From assembly GCA_039819185.1 (NCBI GenBank), contig JBCBSK010000014.1:1-34698 (forward strand): a stretch of DNA of 34,698 nt, given 5' to 3'. Within the stretch, counting starts at the first letter, position 1. Each line of letters opens with the position of its first letter. Under the pieces are notes generated by a model. The model was not told where the DNA came from. It ran no database searches and saw only the letters and a list, made by a program, of their open reading frames with translations. Below, piece after piece: positions 15,015-23,929 of this stretch. Origin of the DNA: JBCBSK01 sp039819185. Lineage in GTDB: Bacteria; Pseudomonadota; Alphaproteobacteria; Rhizobiales; Tepidamorphaceae. Made by a program: the position numbers and the translations under genes.

Positions 15015-15076
15015 AAACCCGGCAGAGACTCAGGCATCGGCCAGAGTTCTGCAATCAGTTTTCGAGGAGAACACGC

Positions 15077-16087
15077 ATGTCCGTCAGGGTGTCTATCAAC
15101 GGGTTCGGCCGGATCGGTCGTCTGGTGCTTCGCGCGCTCGCCGAATCCAAGCGCAAGGACATCCAGGTCGTCGGCATCAACGACCTCGCGCCGATCGACA
15201 CGAACGCGCATCTGTTCCGCTACGATTCGGTGCATGGCCGCTTCCCCGGCCGGGTGACCACCGAAGGCGACACGATGGACGTCGGCACGGGCCCGATCCG
15301 CGTCACCAGCGAACGTGATCCGACCAAGCTGCCTTGGAAGGAACTTGGTGTCGACATCGCGCTGGAATGCACCGGCATCTTCGCGAGCCGCGACAAGGCG
15401 GCCGCCCATCTCGAGGCCGGTGCCAAGCGGGTGCTCGTCTCAGCGCCTGCCTCGGGCGTCGATCTAACGGTCGTCTATGGCGTCAATGACGACCAGTTGA
15501 CGTCCGACCACATCGTCGTCTCGAACGCGTCCTGCACGACGAACTGCCTGGCGCCCGTCGCCAAGATCATGAACGACTCGGTCGGCATCACATCAGGCTT
15601 CATGACGACGATTCATGCCTATACCAACGACCAGAACGTACTCGACCAGTTCCACAAGGACCCCTATCGCGCACGCGCTGCGGCGCAGAACATGATCCCC
15701 ACCTCGACGGGGGCGGCCAAGGCGGTCGGCCTCGTCCTGCCGGAACTCGACGGCAAGCTCGACGGTACGGCAGTCCGGGTGCCGACAGCGAATGTTTCGC
15801 TGATCGACTTCAAGTTCGTCTCACGGCGGAAAACCGATGTCGAAAAGATCCGCTCGGTCTGCGAGAAGGCGGCGCGCTCGCGCCGGCTCAAAGGCATTCT
15901 GACCGTGACCGACGAGCCGCTCGTCTCGATGGATCTTAATCACGATCCGTCGTCGTCAACGATCTCGCTCCCCGAGACCAAGGTGATCGGCGACAAGTTC
16001 GTCCGGGTGATGAGTTGGTATGACAATGAATGGGGCTTTTCGAACCGGATGCTCGACACCACAGCGGCCATGGGCCGGCTGATCTGA
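15077..16087 (+). CDS. gap: Glyceraldehyde-3-phosphate dehydrogenase
   Basis: A 336-residue type I phosphorylating GAPDH. The NAD-binding N-terminus is INGFGRIGRLVLRAL. The catalytic cysteine is C153 in SNASCTTNCLAP, with the phosphate-binding region STGAAKAVGLVLPEL and the C-terminal SWYDNEWGFSNRML. It oxidises glyceraldehyde 3-phosphate to 1,3-bisphosphoglycerate or runs in reverse for gluconeogenesis. A strong Shine-Dalgarno (GAGGAGA) lies just before the ATG. It is flanked by tkt and pgk in the usual alphaproteobacterial order. Confidence 0.98.
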   Translation: MSVRVSINGFGRIGRLVLRALAESKRKDIQVVGINDLAPIDTNAHLFRYDSVHGRFPGRVTTEGDTMDVGTGPIRVTSERDPTKLPWKELGVDIALECTGIFASRDKAAAHLEAGAKRVLVSAPASGVDLTVVYGVNDDQLTSDHIVVSNASCTTNCLAPVAKIMNDSVGITSGFMTTIHAYTNDQNVLDQFHKDPYRARAAAQNMIPTSTGAAKAVGLVLPELDGKLDGTAVRVPTANVSLIDFKFVSRRKTDVEKIRSVCEKAARSRRLKGILTVTDEPLVSMDLNHDPSSSTISLPETKVIGDKFVRVMSWYDNEWGFSNRMLDTTAAMGRLI

Positions 16088-16120
16088 CGGCAACAACCGC
16101 AGACCAAGACAATAAAGGCT

Positions 16121-17353
16121 ATGAGCCCACCGCACACCTCCATCCGAACCCTCGATCAAGCCGATGTCACGGGCAAGCGCGTGCTTGTGCGGGTGGACCT
16201 CAACGTGCCGATGGATGCGGACGGGACAGTGACGGACGACACGCGCATCCGTGCTATCGTGCCGACCGTGGCCGAGATCGCCGAGCACGGCGGCACGCCA
16301 GTTCTTCTCGCCCATTTCGGGCGCCCCAAAGGACAAACCGTGCCGGACCTGTCGCTGCAACGGGTCGTTCCGAAACTCGAAGCCGCACTTGGGCGGAAGG
16401 TCACATTTGCCGCAGACTGCGTTGGCGATACGGCAGAGACAACCCTCACGGCGGTCGCGGCGGGAACGGTCGTGCTCTTGGAGAATACCCGTTTCCATGC
16501 CGGCGAGGAGGCCAACGATCCCGCGCTTGCACGCGACATGGCGCAGCTTGGCGATCTCTTCATCAACGACGCCTTTGCCACCGCCCACCGGGCACATGCC
16601 TCGACCGCGGGCCTTGCCGACCATATCCCAGCCTATGCCGGGCGCTGCATGGAAGCGGAACTGAATGCGCTGGACGCCGCGCTGACGACACCAGATCGCC
16701 CTCTGGCGGCAATTGTTGGTGGTGCCAAGATCTCGACCAAGATCGATGTCCTTGGCAATCTCGCCGAAAAGGTCGATCACCTGGTTGTCGGCGGCGCCAT
16801 GGCCAACACCTTCCTGGCCGCACGCGGATATGCGGTTGGCGCCTCGCTCGTCGAGGACAGCATGCTCGACACAGCGCTTGAGATCGATGCTTTCGCTAGC
16901 CGCAACGGCTGTCATCTGGTTCTGCCGGCAGATGTCGTGGTCGCGACCGAATTCCGTGCCGGCGCCTCCAATCGCGTGTCCAACCTGAACTCGATTGCCC
17001 CAGACGAGATGATCCTCGACGCCGGACCGGCCACGATCACAGCGATCTCTGCATTGATTGACAATTGCAAAACGCTTGTCTGGAACGGGCCCTTCGGCGC
17101 CTTCGAGATTGCGCCGTTCGACCGTGCCACCACCGAGATCGCCCGACACGCTGCGGAGCGCACGCGCGCAGGCCGGCTCGTCACCGTGGCCGGTGGTGGC
17201 GACACCGTGGCCGCCCTCAACCAGGCAGGCGTGGGGGATGGCTTTTCCTATGTATCCACCGCCGGCGGCGCTTTCCTAGAATGGCTCGAGGGCAAGACTT
17301 TGCCCGGCGTTGAAGTGTTGCGCGGGACCGCGTTGGCCGATGCCGGCAGCTGA
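16121..17353 (+). CDS. pgk: Phosphoglycerate kinase
   Basis: The 410-residue protein is a standard monomeric PGK, slightly longer than the common 395-400 residues because of a short N-terminal lead. Motifs in order are KRVLVRVDLNVPMD, LLAHFGRPKG, LLENTRFHAGEEAND, VGGAKISTKIDVLGNLAEKV, VWNGPFGAFE and the nucleotide-binding GGGDTVAALNQAG. It transfers phosphate from 1,3-bisphosphoglycerate to ADP. It starts 33 bases after gap and is probably co-transcribed with it. Confidence 0.98.
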   Translation: MSPPHTSIRTLDQADVTGKRVLVRVDLNVPMDADGTVTDDTRIRAIVPTVAEIAEHGGTPVLLAHFGRPKGQTVPDLSLQRVVPKLEAALGRKVTFAADCVGDTAETTLTAVAAGTVVLLENTRFHAGEEANDPALARDMAQLGDLFINDAFATAHRAHASTAGLADHIPAYAGRCMEAELNALDAALTTPDRPLAAIVGGAKISTKIDVLGNLAEKVDHLVVGGAMANTFLAARGYAVGASLVEDSMLDTALEIDAFASRNGCHLVLPADVVVATEFRAGASNRVSNLNSIAPDEMILDAGPATITAISALIDNCKTLVWNGPFGAFEIAPFDRATTEIARHAAERTRAGRLVTVAGGGDTVAALNQAGVGDGFSYVSTAGGAFLEWLEGKTLPGVEVLRGTALADAGS

Positions 17354-17465
17354 GGGCCGCACTGTAGATGTTTGTTTTGGCGCAGTTCCGGACGGGGGTC
17401 GACTTGTTCGAACGGTTCCCGCTTTCGCTGGAATTGCTGTCGCCGATTGATAGGAGACCGAGAAG

Positions 17466-18491
17466 ATGACCGACCGGATTGAAGACATCGCCGTCAAGAT
17501 GGTGGCCGACGGCAAGGGCATTCTGGCCGCCGACGAAAGCACTGGAACCATCAAGAAGCGGTTCGATTCGATCGGCGTCGAGAACACCGAGGACAATCGC
17601 CGCGATTACCGGGAGATGCTCTTCCGCGCCGACGAAGCGATGAAAAAGCACATCTCCGGCGTGATCCTGTTTGACGAAACCCTGCGCCAGAAGGCCAAGG
17701 ACGGCACACCCTTTGTCGATCTGATCAACGCGGCAGGCGCCGTGCCCGGCATCAAGGTCGACAAGGGCGCAAAGGACCTGCCCGGTTTTCCTGGCGAGAA
17801 GGTCACGGAAGGCCTGGACGGCTTGCGCGAGCGGCTCGCCGAATACCACGCGATCGGGGCGCGGTTCGCCAAGTGGCGTGCGGTGATCGACATCGCCGAC
17901 GGTCTGCCAACCTGGGCGGCCGTCAAGGCCAATGCCCATGCGCTGGCCCGCTATGCGGCGCTCTGTCAGGAAGCACAGATCGTGCCGATCGTTGAGCCGG
18001 AAGTCTTGATGGACGGGCCTGTCGCAGCCCACGATATCGACCGCTGTTATGACGTCACAGTGTGGACGCTGAACACGGTCTTCGCCGAACTGGCCGAGGC
18101 TGGGGTCGTGCTCGAAGGCATGGTTCTGAAGCCGAATATGATCGTTTGCGGGAAAAATTGTGCGTCCCAACCCAGCCGTGAAGAGGTCGCGGAAAAAACC
18201 GTTCACGCACTCAAATCGACCGTGCCAGCGGCCGTTCCGGGCATCGCCTTCCTGTCCGGCGGTCAATCGGACGAGGACGCGACCGCGCATCTGTCGCTGA
18301 TGAACCAGGCCGACCTACCGTGGAAGTTGACCTTCTCCTATGGACGAGCACTGCAGGCGGCGGCTCTGAAGGCGTGGGGCGGGCGCAGCGAGAACGTTGC
18401 TGCCGGTCAGCGCGCCTTTGCCCACCGCGCAAGGATGAACGGCATGGCGGCGACCGGGAGTTGGAAAGCAGACCTCGAACAGGTCGCCTGA
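17466..18491 (+). CDS. fba: Fructose-bisphosphate aldolase, class I
   Basis: A 341-residue Schiff-base (class I) aldolase. It shows GKGILAADESTGTIKKRFDS near the N-terminus, RFAKWRAVIDI in the middle, and the active-site lysine region GMVLKPNMI. The C-terminal LSGGQSDEDATAHLSLMN binds phosphate. It interconverts fructose 1,6-bisphosphate with the two triose phosphates. AGGAGA sits about 9 bases before the ATG. The 112 bases after pgk leave room for its own promoter. Bacterial class I enzymes of this type are normal in Rhizobiales. Confidence 0.97.
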   Translation: MTDRIEDIAVKMVADGKGILAADESTGTIKKRFDSIGVENTEDNRRDYREMLFRADEAMKKHISGVILFDETLRQKAKDGTPFVDLINAAGAVPGIKVDKGAKDLPGFPGEKVTEGLDGLRERLAEYHAIGARFAKWRAVIDIADGLPTWAAVKANAHALARYAALCQEAQIVPIVEPEVLMDGPVAAHDIDRCYDVTVWTLNTVFAELAEAGVVLEGMVLKPNMIVCGKNCASQPSREEVAEKTVHALKSTVPAAVPGIAFLSGGQSDEDATAHLSLMNQADLPWKLTFSYGRALQAAALKAWGGRSENVAAGQRAFAHRARMNGMAATGSWKADLEQVA

Positions 18492-18619
18492 GACAGGCTT
18501 ATGTAAGACCTTGTCGGGTCTGGCCACAATTCGGACAAACGATCGGACATTCTAGGCGCCGCGCCGTCGCTACGGCATGATGGCGTGCGAATCGCAACCT
18601 TTCGGCGCAAATCCAGAAC

Positions 18620-19267
18620 ATGCCGTCCGAGCGACCATTGACGACCGAAACACTCCATGAGGATGCTGGTCCCGTGACCGGTAGGGCGGTCCTGCCACGT
18701 CTGGTGCTTCTCGTGCAGAACGGCGCCCTGTCGCATGCCGGCATTACCCGCATCCTCGACTGTGCCGACATTGCCTCGGTCCTGGCCATTGGTGCCCTTC
18801 CCCACCAGCAGGTCCAGGCATTCCAGGCGGCCGGTATTGCCGTGATCGCCCTAGACGAAACCGATCAACCGGACGCCGATGGGGTGATGGTCACCACATC
18901 CAAAGCCGCTCATGACATCCGCAAAGCTAGCGGCGATAGCATTCTCGGCACTGGCCCCGCCGCGAGCCGACACGAGGCGATGCTCTTTGGTGAAACGCAG
19001 CCGGATTTCGTGTTGCTCGCCGGACATGCTCCAGACAAACCACTGACGACTTTGACCACGGTCGACACGGATCTCGCCGCCTGGTGGACGGATCTGATGG
19101 AAGTTCCCGGTATCGCCTACGCTGAAACAGTCGAAGATGCCGACCGGCTTGCCGCCACGGGCATAGAGTTCCTGGCTGTGCCGCAAGCACTTTGGACATC
19201 GGAGGATGGCAGCGCGGCACTCGGAGTGATCGCGCCTCACCACGAAACCACGGAGCAGGACACGTGA
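18620..19267 (+). CDS. Degenerate thiamine-phosphate synthase-like protein
   Basis: A 215-residue protein with the alternating strand-helix pattern of a TIM barrel. It resembles ThiE: LPRLVLLVQNG at the first strand, DADGVMVTTSKAA where GADGVHLGQ is expected, PDFVLLAGHAP near GADYVGFGP, and TGIEFLAVPQALW for the last strand. The key pyrophosphate- and pyrimidine-binding residues of ThiE are not preserved, so enzyme activity is doubtful. In related genomes, as I recall, a gene annotated as thiamine-phosphate synthase follows the aldolase gene, so it is likely a conserved member of this locus with another role. Its stop overlaps the next gene's GTG start (GTGA). Confidence 0.7.
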   Translation: MPSERPLTTETLHEDAGPVTGRAVLPRLVLLVQNGALSHAGITRILDCADIASVLAIGALPHQQVQAFQAAGIAVIALDETDQPDADGVMVTTSKAAHDIRKASGDSILGTGPAASRHEAMLFGETQPDFVLLAGHAPDKPLTTLTTVDTDLAAWWTDLMEVPGIAYAETVEDADRLAATGIEFLAVPQALWTSEDGSAALGVIAPHHETTEQDT

Positions 19268-20241
19268 CGCAGGCCATCGGACTTCTTGGCGGCACGCGCC
19301 GGCAGCGGCTTGGCTTCCCGCAGGCACTGGCTTGCTTGGTATTGGCCTTAGCGATGTCGGCCATGCTGCCTCTGAATCAATCACATGCCCTGCAAGCCAC
19401 GGAACCCGAGCCGGATCATGCCTATGCCGCCTTTCAGCGAGGACAGTATCTGACGGCCTATCGCGAAGCGCTAGAGCGCGCCGAACTGGGGGACATGTAT
19501 GCCCAGACCCTGCTCGGAGTGCTCCATGAGCAGGGCCTCGGCGTCGTGCAGAACTTTGCCACTGCCATTCAATGGTATAGCCGCGCAGCCCTTCAGGGCG
19601 ACCGTGAAGCACAGTTTGCGCTTGGCCTGATGGCTGCCCGCGGCAACGGCACGGAGATCGATCGCGATAAGGCGGCCGGTTGGTTCGAAGCAGCCGCACA
19701 GCAAGGGCATATCGAAGCGCATTACAATCTCGCTCTGATCTATATCGAGGGTGAGGTCAGGCCGCTCGATCTCGAACGTGCCGCAGAGCTTCTCGAAGTC
19801 GCAGCTGGGGCCGATCACATCGAGGCGATGTATAATCTCGGCGTCCTTTATGCCGAAGGACAGGGGGTCGACATCGACTCCGAACGCGCCGTCAACTGGA
19901 TTTGCCAAGCAGCGGAGGCTGGCCTTCCGATCGCCGAGGTCGAATGCGCCATCATGCTGTTTACTGGCGAAGGGATCGAAGCCGACGAAGAAGCGGCCGC
20001 GGAATTGTTCACCCGCGCCGCCTATGGCGGCAATGCGGTGGCGCAGAACAGGCTGGCCCGGCTCCTCTGGAGAGGCCGCGGCGTCGAAATCGATGGGATC
20101 GAAGCCGCAAAATGGCATTTGTTGGCGCGAGAAGCCGGCATCAGCGATCCCGGGCTTGACGCGGAACTTGCCTCGTTATCGGAAGTCGATCTGCAAGAGG
20201 CGGAACAAAGGGCTCGCGCTTGGCTCGACAGTATGAACTGA
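19264..20241 (+). CDS. Secreted Sel1-repeat (TPR-like) protein
   Basis: From GTG 19264 the product is 325 residues. It begins with a signal peptide (charged RRQR followed by FPQALACLVLALAMSAML), with cleavage probably near SHALQA. About six Sel1-like repeats follow, for example AQTLLGVLHEQGLGVVQNF, AQFALGLMAARGNGTEIDRD and EAMYNLGVLYAEGQGVDID. Such repeats make protein-protein contacts, so an export-side adaptor is likely. The GTG start overlaps the ThiE-like stop and gives a proper signal peptide; an upstream in-frame ATG at 19192 would put an extra polar stretch before it and is rejected. Confidence 0.85.
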   Translation: MTQAIGLLGGTRRQRLGFPQALACLVLALAMSAMLPLNQSHALQATEPEPDHAYAAFQRGQYLTAYREALERAELGDMYAQTLLGVLHEQGLGVVQNFATAIQWYSRAALQGDREAQFALGLMAARGNGTEIDRDKAAGWFEAAAQQGHIEAHYNLALIYIEGEVRPLDLERAAELLEVAAGADHIEAMYNLGVLYAEGQGVDIDSERAVNWICQAAEAGLPIAEVECAIMLFTGEGIEADEEAAAELFTRAAYGGNAVAQNRLARLLWRGRGVEIDGIEAAKWHLLAREAGISDPGLDAELASLSEVDLQEAEQRARAWLDSMN

Positions 20242-20378
20242 GGCACCGGCACGTCGATTTCAGGTATCGTAGGGCAGGGTTTTCGCCGCGAAGAGTGTTT
20301 CCTTGCGACGGACAAATCGTCTAGGAGGAATGGGACACAGAACTTTCCCTCCAAGACAACGTATCCGGTTCCATTCCC

Positions 20379-20942
20379 ATGAAAATCAACGGCAACGAAA
20401 TCCGTCCCGGCAATGTCATCGAACACAAGGGTGGCCTGTGGGTCGCGGTGAAGACAGAAGCCGTGAAGCCCGGCAAGGGTGGCGCCTTCAATCAGGTTGA
20501 ACTCAAGAACCTGATCGACGGCACCAAGCTGAACGAACGCTTCCGCGCCAGTGAAACCGTCGAACGCGCCCGCGTTGAGACCAAGGATTTCCAGTTCCTC
20601 TATCCAGAAGGCGAGATGCTGGTGTTCATGGACATGGAAACCTATGACCAGATCAGCCTGCAGACCGAGTTCGTTGGTGAGCGCGCAGCCTTCCTTCAGG
20701 ACGGTATGGCTGTGACGCTCGAAATGCACGATGAACGTCCAATCGGCATCAACCTGCCGCAGCATGTGACGCTGGAGATCACCGAGGCCGATCCGGTGGT
20801 AAAGGGGCAGACGGCAGCCTCGTCCTACAAGCCGGCCAAGCTCGAAAACGGCCTGCGGGTCATGGTCCCACCCTTCATCGGGGCTGGTGAGAGAATCGTT
20901 GTAGATACGGCCGAACTGACCTATGTCCGACGCGGTGAATAG
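20379..20942 (+). CDS. efp: Elongation factor P
   Basis: EF-P relieves ribosome stalling at polyproline. The protein has 187 residues in three beta-barrel domains. It starts MKINGNEIRPGNVIEHKGGL, with the loop lysine K33 in KPGKGGAF, which is the site modified in many bacteria. The C-terminal domain has GLRVMVPPFIGAGERI and ends TAELTYVRRGE. No modification gene (epmA/epmB type) is in the window. The 137-base gap upstream should contain its promoter, but I could not assign one. suhB follows 21 bases later. Confidence 0.98.
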   Translation: MKINGNEIRPGNVIEHKGGLWVAVKTEAVKPGKGGAFNQVELKNLIDGTKLNERFRASETVERARVETKDFQFLYPEGEMLVFMDMETYDQISLQTEFVGERAAFLQDGMAVTLEMHDERPIGINLPQHVTLEITEADPVVKGQTAASSYKPAKLENGLRVMVPPFIGAGERIVVDTAELTYVRRGE

Positions 20943-20963
20943 GAGCGGGCAGACCACACGATC

Positions 20964-21764
20964 ATGACCCGCTCCGCGCTCCTGAATGTCATGACGAGTG
21001 CCGCCCAGAAGGCGGCTCGCGGGTTGGTGCGCGATTTCGGCGAAGTCGAGCAGCTTCAGGTCTCGGTTAAGGGGCCGGCGAATTTCGTCTCCGCCGCCGA
21101 TCTCAAGGCCGAGAAAACGATTCGCAAGGAGCTGGAGAAATCCAGGCCCGGCTATGGCTTCCTTATGGAGGAATCCGGCGAGACGCCCGGCAGCGACCAG
21201 ACCCATCGCTGGATCGTCGACCCGCTCGACGGCACGACAAATTTCCTGCACGGCATTCCGCTCTGGTGCATTTCCATCGGGTTGGAGCGTGACGGCGAAC
21301 TTGTCGCAGGCGTTGTCTATGCGCCGATCCTCAACGAACTCTATCAAGCGGAACGCGGCAAAGGCGCCTTCATCAATGACCGCCGCCTCAGAGTTTCGGC
21401 ACGGCGTCACATTGCCGACTGCGTCCTGACCTGCGGCATCCCGCATCGCGGACGTGGCGACGGGTCGACCTTCCTGCGCGATGCCGCCATGCTGATGCCC
21501 AAGGTGGCTGGTCTAAGGCGCACGGGCGCGGCCGCACTTGATCTCGCCTGGGTCGCTGCCGGACGGTTCGATGGCTTCTTCGAGCGCGGCTTGTCGCCTT
21601 GGGACCTCGCTGCCGGTATCGTGCTGGTGCGCGAGGCTGGCGGCCTCGCCAGCGACATGGATGGGGGCGGGCGCATGCTGTCGCGTGGCGACATCGTCGC
21701 CTCCAATGCGGAGATACATGATGAGCTCGTCCGAACCATCCCGTCCCTCTCCGCGGTCGCCTGA
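20964..21764 (+). CDS. suhB: Inositol monophosphatase family protein (SuhB-like)
   Basis: The 266-residue protein has the lithium-sensitive phosphatase motifs. These are EESGE at 69-73, DPLDGTTNFLHGIP at 86-99 and WDLAAGIVLVREAGG from 213, which supply the metal ligands E69/E70, D86, D89 and D214. It would hydrolyse inositol phosphates or related sugar phosphates; SuhB of E. coli also acts in rRNA antitermination. It follows efp closely, and the next gene begins within its last 47 bases. Confidence 0.93.
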   Translation: MTRSALLNVMTSAAQKAARGLVRDFGEVEQLQVSVKGPANFVSAADLKAEKTIRKELEKSRPGYGFLMEESGETPGSDQTHRWIVDPLDGTTNFLHGIPLWCISIGLERDGELVAGVVYAPILNELYQAERGKGAFINDRRLRVSARRHIADCVLTCGIPHRGRGDGSTFLRDAAMLMPKVAGLRRTGAAALDLAWVAAGRFDGFFERGLSPWDLAAGIVLVREAGGLASDMDGGGRMLSRGDIVASNAEIHDELVRTIPSLSAVA

Positions 21765-22863
21765 GTTGAGCCCGGCCGACCGACGGCCAGACAGTTCGGG
21801 CGGGCGGCTGAGCCGGCTGTTTCAGAGCCTGAGGACCGAGGAGCGCGACCACACGCCACGCGGCGAAGGTGATCCGGTGCGCATCCCGACACCACGTGTC
21901 TATCTCGTCCGGATGATCGTTTTCCTGATCCTGACCGGCTTTATCGTCCTGATCCTTTCGCCGCAGATCCTGTCCGCCTTCCTTGCCAATCCTGGCCTCA
22001 ACGGCCTTATCGTCGGCGTGCTTCTGATCGGCATCATCCTAGCCTTCCGCCAGGTCGTGCGATTGTTCCGCGAGATTGCCTGGGTCAACGCCTTCCGCAT
22101 CGCAGACCCCGGTGTCCAGCTCGACCGCCAACCGGTTCTGCTTGCGCCGATGGAGGCTATGCTGCGCGACCGTGCCGGCCGCATGGCACTGACCTCGCAA
22201 ACCACCCGCTCGATGCTCGAGTCCATCGGCTCGCGGCTCGACGAAGCGCGAGACATCTCGCGGTATATGATCAGCCTTCTGGTGTTTCTCGGCCTGCTGG
22301 GAACCTTCTGGGGTCTGTTAGAGACGGTCGGCTCAGTGGCGGCAACAATTCAACAGCTCGATGTCGGCGGCGGCGATATCGGGCTTGTCTTCGAGGACTT
22401 GAAGAGTGGGCTCGAAGCACCTTTGTCCGGTATGGGGACGGCGTTCTCGTCCTCGCTTTTTGGTCTCGCTGGATCGCTGATCCTGGGCTTTCTCGATCTG
22501 CAGGCGGGCCAAGCCCAGAACCGGTTCTACATGGACCTGGAAGACTGGCTGTCATCTGTCACCGATCTCTCGATCGAGACCACCTTCCGCACCGATGACA
22601 GCAGCACAACGCCGGAACATCTCGTTCGCGTGCAGGCAGGTCTCGAACGGCTGTCGCGTCAGGTGGGCGATTCAGGCGGACAGAACCGGCAGACGACCCA
22701 GGCCATGGCCGATCTTGCCGAAGGCATTCAGGGCCTGGTTCAGCACATGCGCAGCGAGCAGAAACTCCTGCGCGACTGGATCGACAGCCAGGGCGAACAG
22801 CAGCGCATCATGAACACCTATCTCGCGCGACTCTCGGGCCGCAGCGACGACTTTGGAGAGTAG
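21721..22863 (+). CDS. MotA/TolQ/ExbB-type proton channel protein
   Basis: A 380-residue membrane protein. A disordered N-terminus (about 1-58, Ser/Pro/Arg-rich) precedes helices near 62-82 and 92-112, a cytoplasmic helical part, and helices near 184-205 and 238-262. The segment ISLLVFLGLLGTFWGLLETV, then LSGMGTAFSSSLFGLAGSLI, is the hallmark of the MotA/TolQ/ExbB channel family. GGAG at 21710-21713 with 7-base spacing selects ATG 21721, though ATG 21718 is adjacent. It overlaps suhB by 44 bases. With the OmpA-domain partner downstream it should form a proton-driven complex across the envelope. Confidence 0.9.
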   Translation: MSSSEPSRPSPRSPELSPADRRPDSSGGRLSRLFQSLRTEERDHTPRGEGDPVRIPTPRVYLVRMIVFLILTGFIVLILSPQILSAFLANPGLNGLIVGVLLIGIILAFRQVVRLFREIAWVNAFRIADPGVQLDRQPVLLAPMEAMLRDRAGRMALTSQTTRSMLESIGSRLDEARDISRYMISLLVFLGLLGTFWGLLETVGSVAATIQQLDVGGGDIGLVFEDLKSGLEAPLSGMGTAFSSSLFGLAGSLILGFLDLQAGQAQNRFYMDLEDWLSSVTDLSIETTFRTDDSSTTPEHLVRVQAGLERLSRQVGDSGGQNRQTTQAMADLAEGIQGLVQHMRSEQKLLRDWIDSQGEQQRIMNTYLARLSGRSDDFGE

Positions 22864-22897
22864 TGGGGCAGGATACGGGGAAGAGAGGTAACGCGCT

Positions 22898-23926
22898 ATG
22901 GCCCTAGGCCGCACGGCACGCCGGGAACGCACTGTCGATTACTGGCCGAGCTTCGTCGACGCCCTATCGACGCTTCTGCTCGTGATCATCTTCCTCTTGT
23001 CGGTCTTTATGCTGGCGCAATTCTTCCTGTCGCAGGAGATCTCGGGTCGCGACACGCTGCTCAATCGGCTCAATGCCCAGATCAACGAACTGACCGAGCT
23101 TTTAGCACTGGAACGTGCCGCCGGCCGTTCGACGCTCGATACACTATCGGCGCTGCAGGAAAGTTTGGCCTCGGCCGAGGCCGAGCGCGACCGGCTTGCT
23201 GGGCTGATCGACGCACAAGAAGGTGACGAGGACGGCCTTGGCGGTCAGGTCGCGGAATTGACGACGGACCTTGAGGAAGAGCGCGAGGTCAGCGCGCGAG
23301 CATTGTCCCAAGTCGAAATTCTGAACCAGCAGATCGCCGCCCTGAGACGGCAACTAGCAGCTCTTGAAGCAGCCCTTGAAGCCAGCGAGGCGCGCGACCG
23401 AGACTCGCAAGCGACCATCGCCGATCTCGGCCGCAGGCTGAACGTGGCGCTGGCCCAAAGAGTGCAGGAGCTTGCCCGTTATCGCTCGGACTTCTTCGGG
23501 CGCCTGCGGGAGATCCTGTCTGACAGGGCCGATATCCGTATTGTCGGTGACCGCTTCGTATTCCAGTCCGAGGTCCTGTTCCCGCCTGGCGGCGATTCGA
23601 TCAATACCGCCGGACAGGACGAGTTGACCAAGCTCGCAGACGCCCTGATCGAACTAACCGAGGAGATTCCCGAGGACATCGAATGGGTGCTCAGGGTCGA
23701 CGGCCACACCGATGTCCGCCCCATCAACACGGCTGCGTTCCAGTCAAACTGGGAACTCTCATCAGCGCGCGCAATCTCGGTCGTGCAATATCTCATCAGC
23801 CGTGGTGTACCGCCCGACCGCTTGGTGGCAGCCGGTTTCGGCGAGTTCCAACCGCTCGAAGAGGGCGACACCGCTGAAGTCTACGCCCGCAACCGCCGCA
23901 TCGAATTGAAGCTGACGGAGAGATAG
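22898..23926 (+). CDS. OmpA/MotB-like peptidoglycan-binding protein, partner of the channel protein
   Basis: A 342-residue protein with one N-terminal membrane helix (about 20-45: SFVDALSTLLLVIIFLLSVF). A conserved aspartate at its start (D21) sits where MotB and ExbD carry the proton-accepting residue. A long periplasmic coiled coil follows (about 50-185). The C-terminal OmpA-like domain (about 225-342) has LRVDGHTDVRPIN, NWELSSARAISVVQYLISRG and YARNRRIELKL, which bind peptidoglycan. It starts 34 bases after the MotA-like gene. A dedicated flagellar stator is less likely because there are no flagellar genes and the coiled coil is unusually long. Confidence 0.9.
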   Translation: MALGRTARRERTVDYWPSFVDALSTLLLVIIFLLSVFMLAQFFLSQEISGRDTLLNRLNAQINELTELLALERAAGRSTLDTLSALQESLASAEAERDRLAGLIDAQEGDEDGLGGQVAELTTDLEEEREVSARALSQVEILNQQIAALRRQLAALEAALEASEARDRDSQATIADLGRRLNVALAQRVQELARYRSDFFGRLREILSDRADIRIVGDRFVFQSEVLFPPGGDSINTAGQDELTKLADALIELTEEIPEDIEWVLRVDGHTDVRPINTAAFQSNWELSSARAISVVQYLISRGVPPDRLVAAGFGEFQPLEEGDTAEVYARNRRIELKLTER

Positions 23927-23929
23927 CCG

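Noticed and set aside
17406..17418. GTTC-N5-GTTC upstream of the aldolase gene
   Set aside because: The spacing is 5, not the 7 of the alphaproteobacterial LexA site, and aldolase is not an SOS gene. GTTCGAAC here is a short chance palindrome.
18506..18521. AGACC/GGTCT hairpin after the aldolase gene as a terminator
   Set aside because: Only five pairs with a six-base loop and no T-run; too weak to call.
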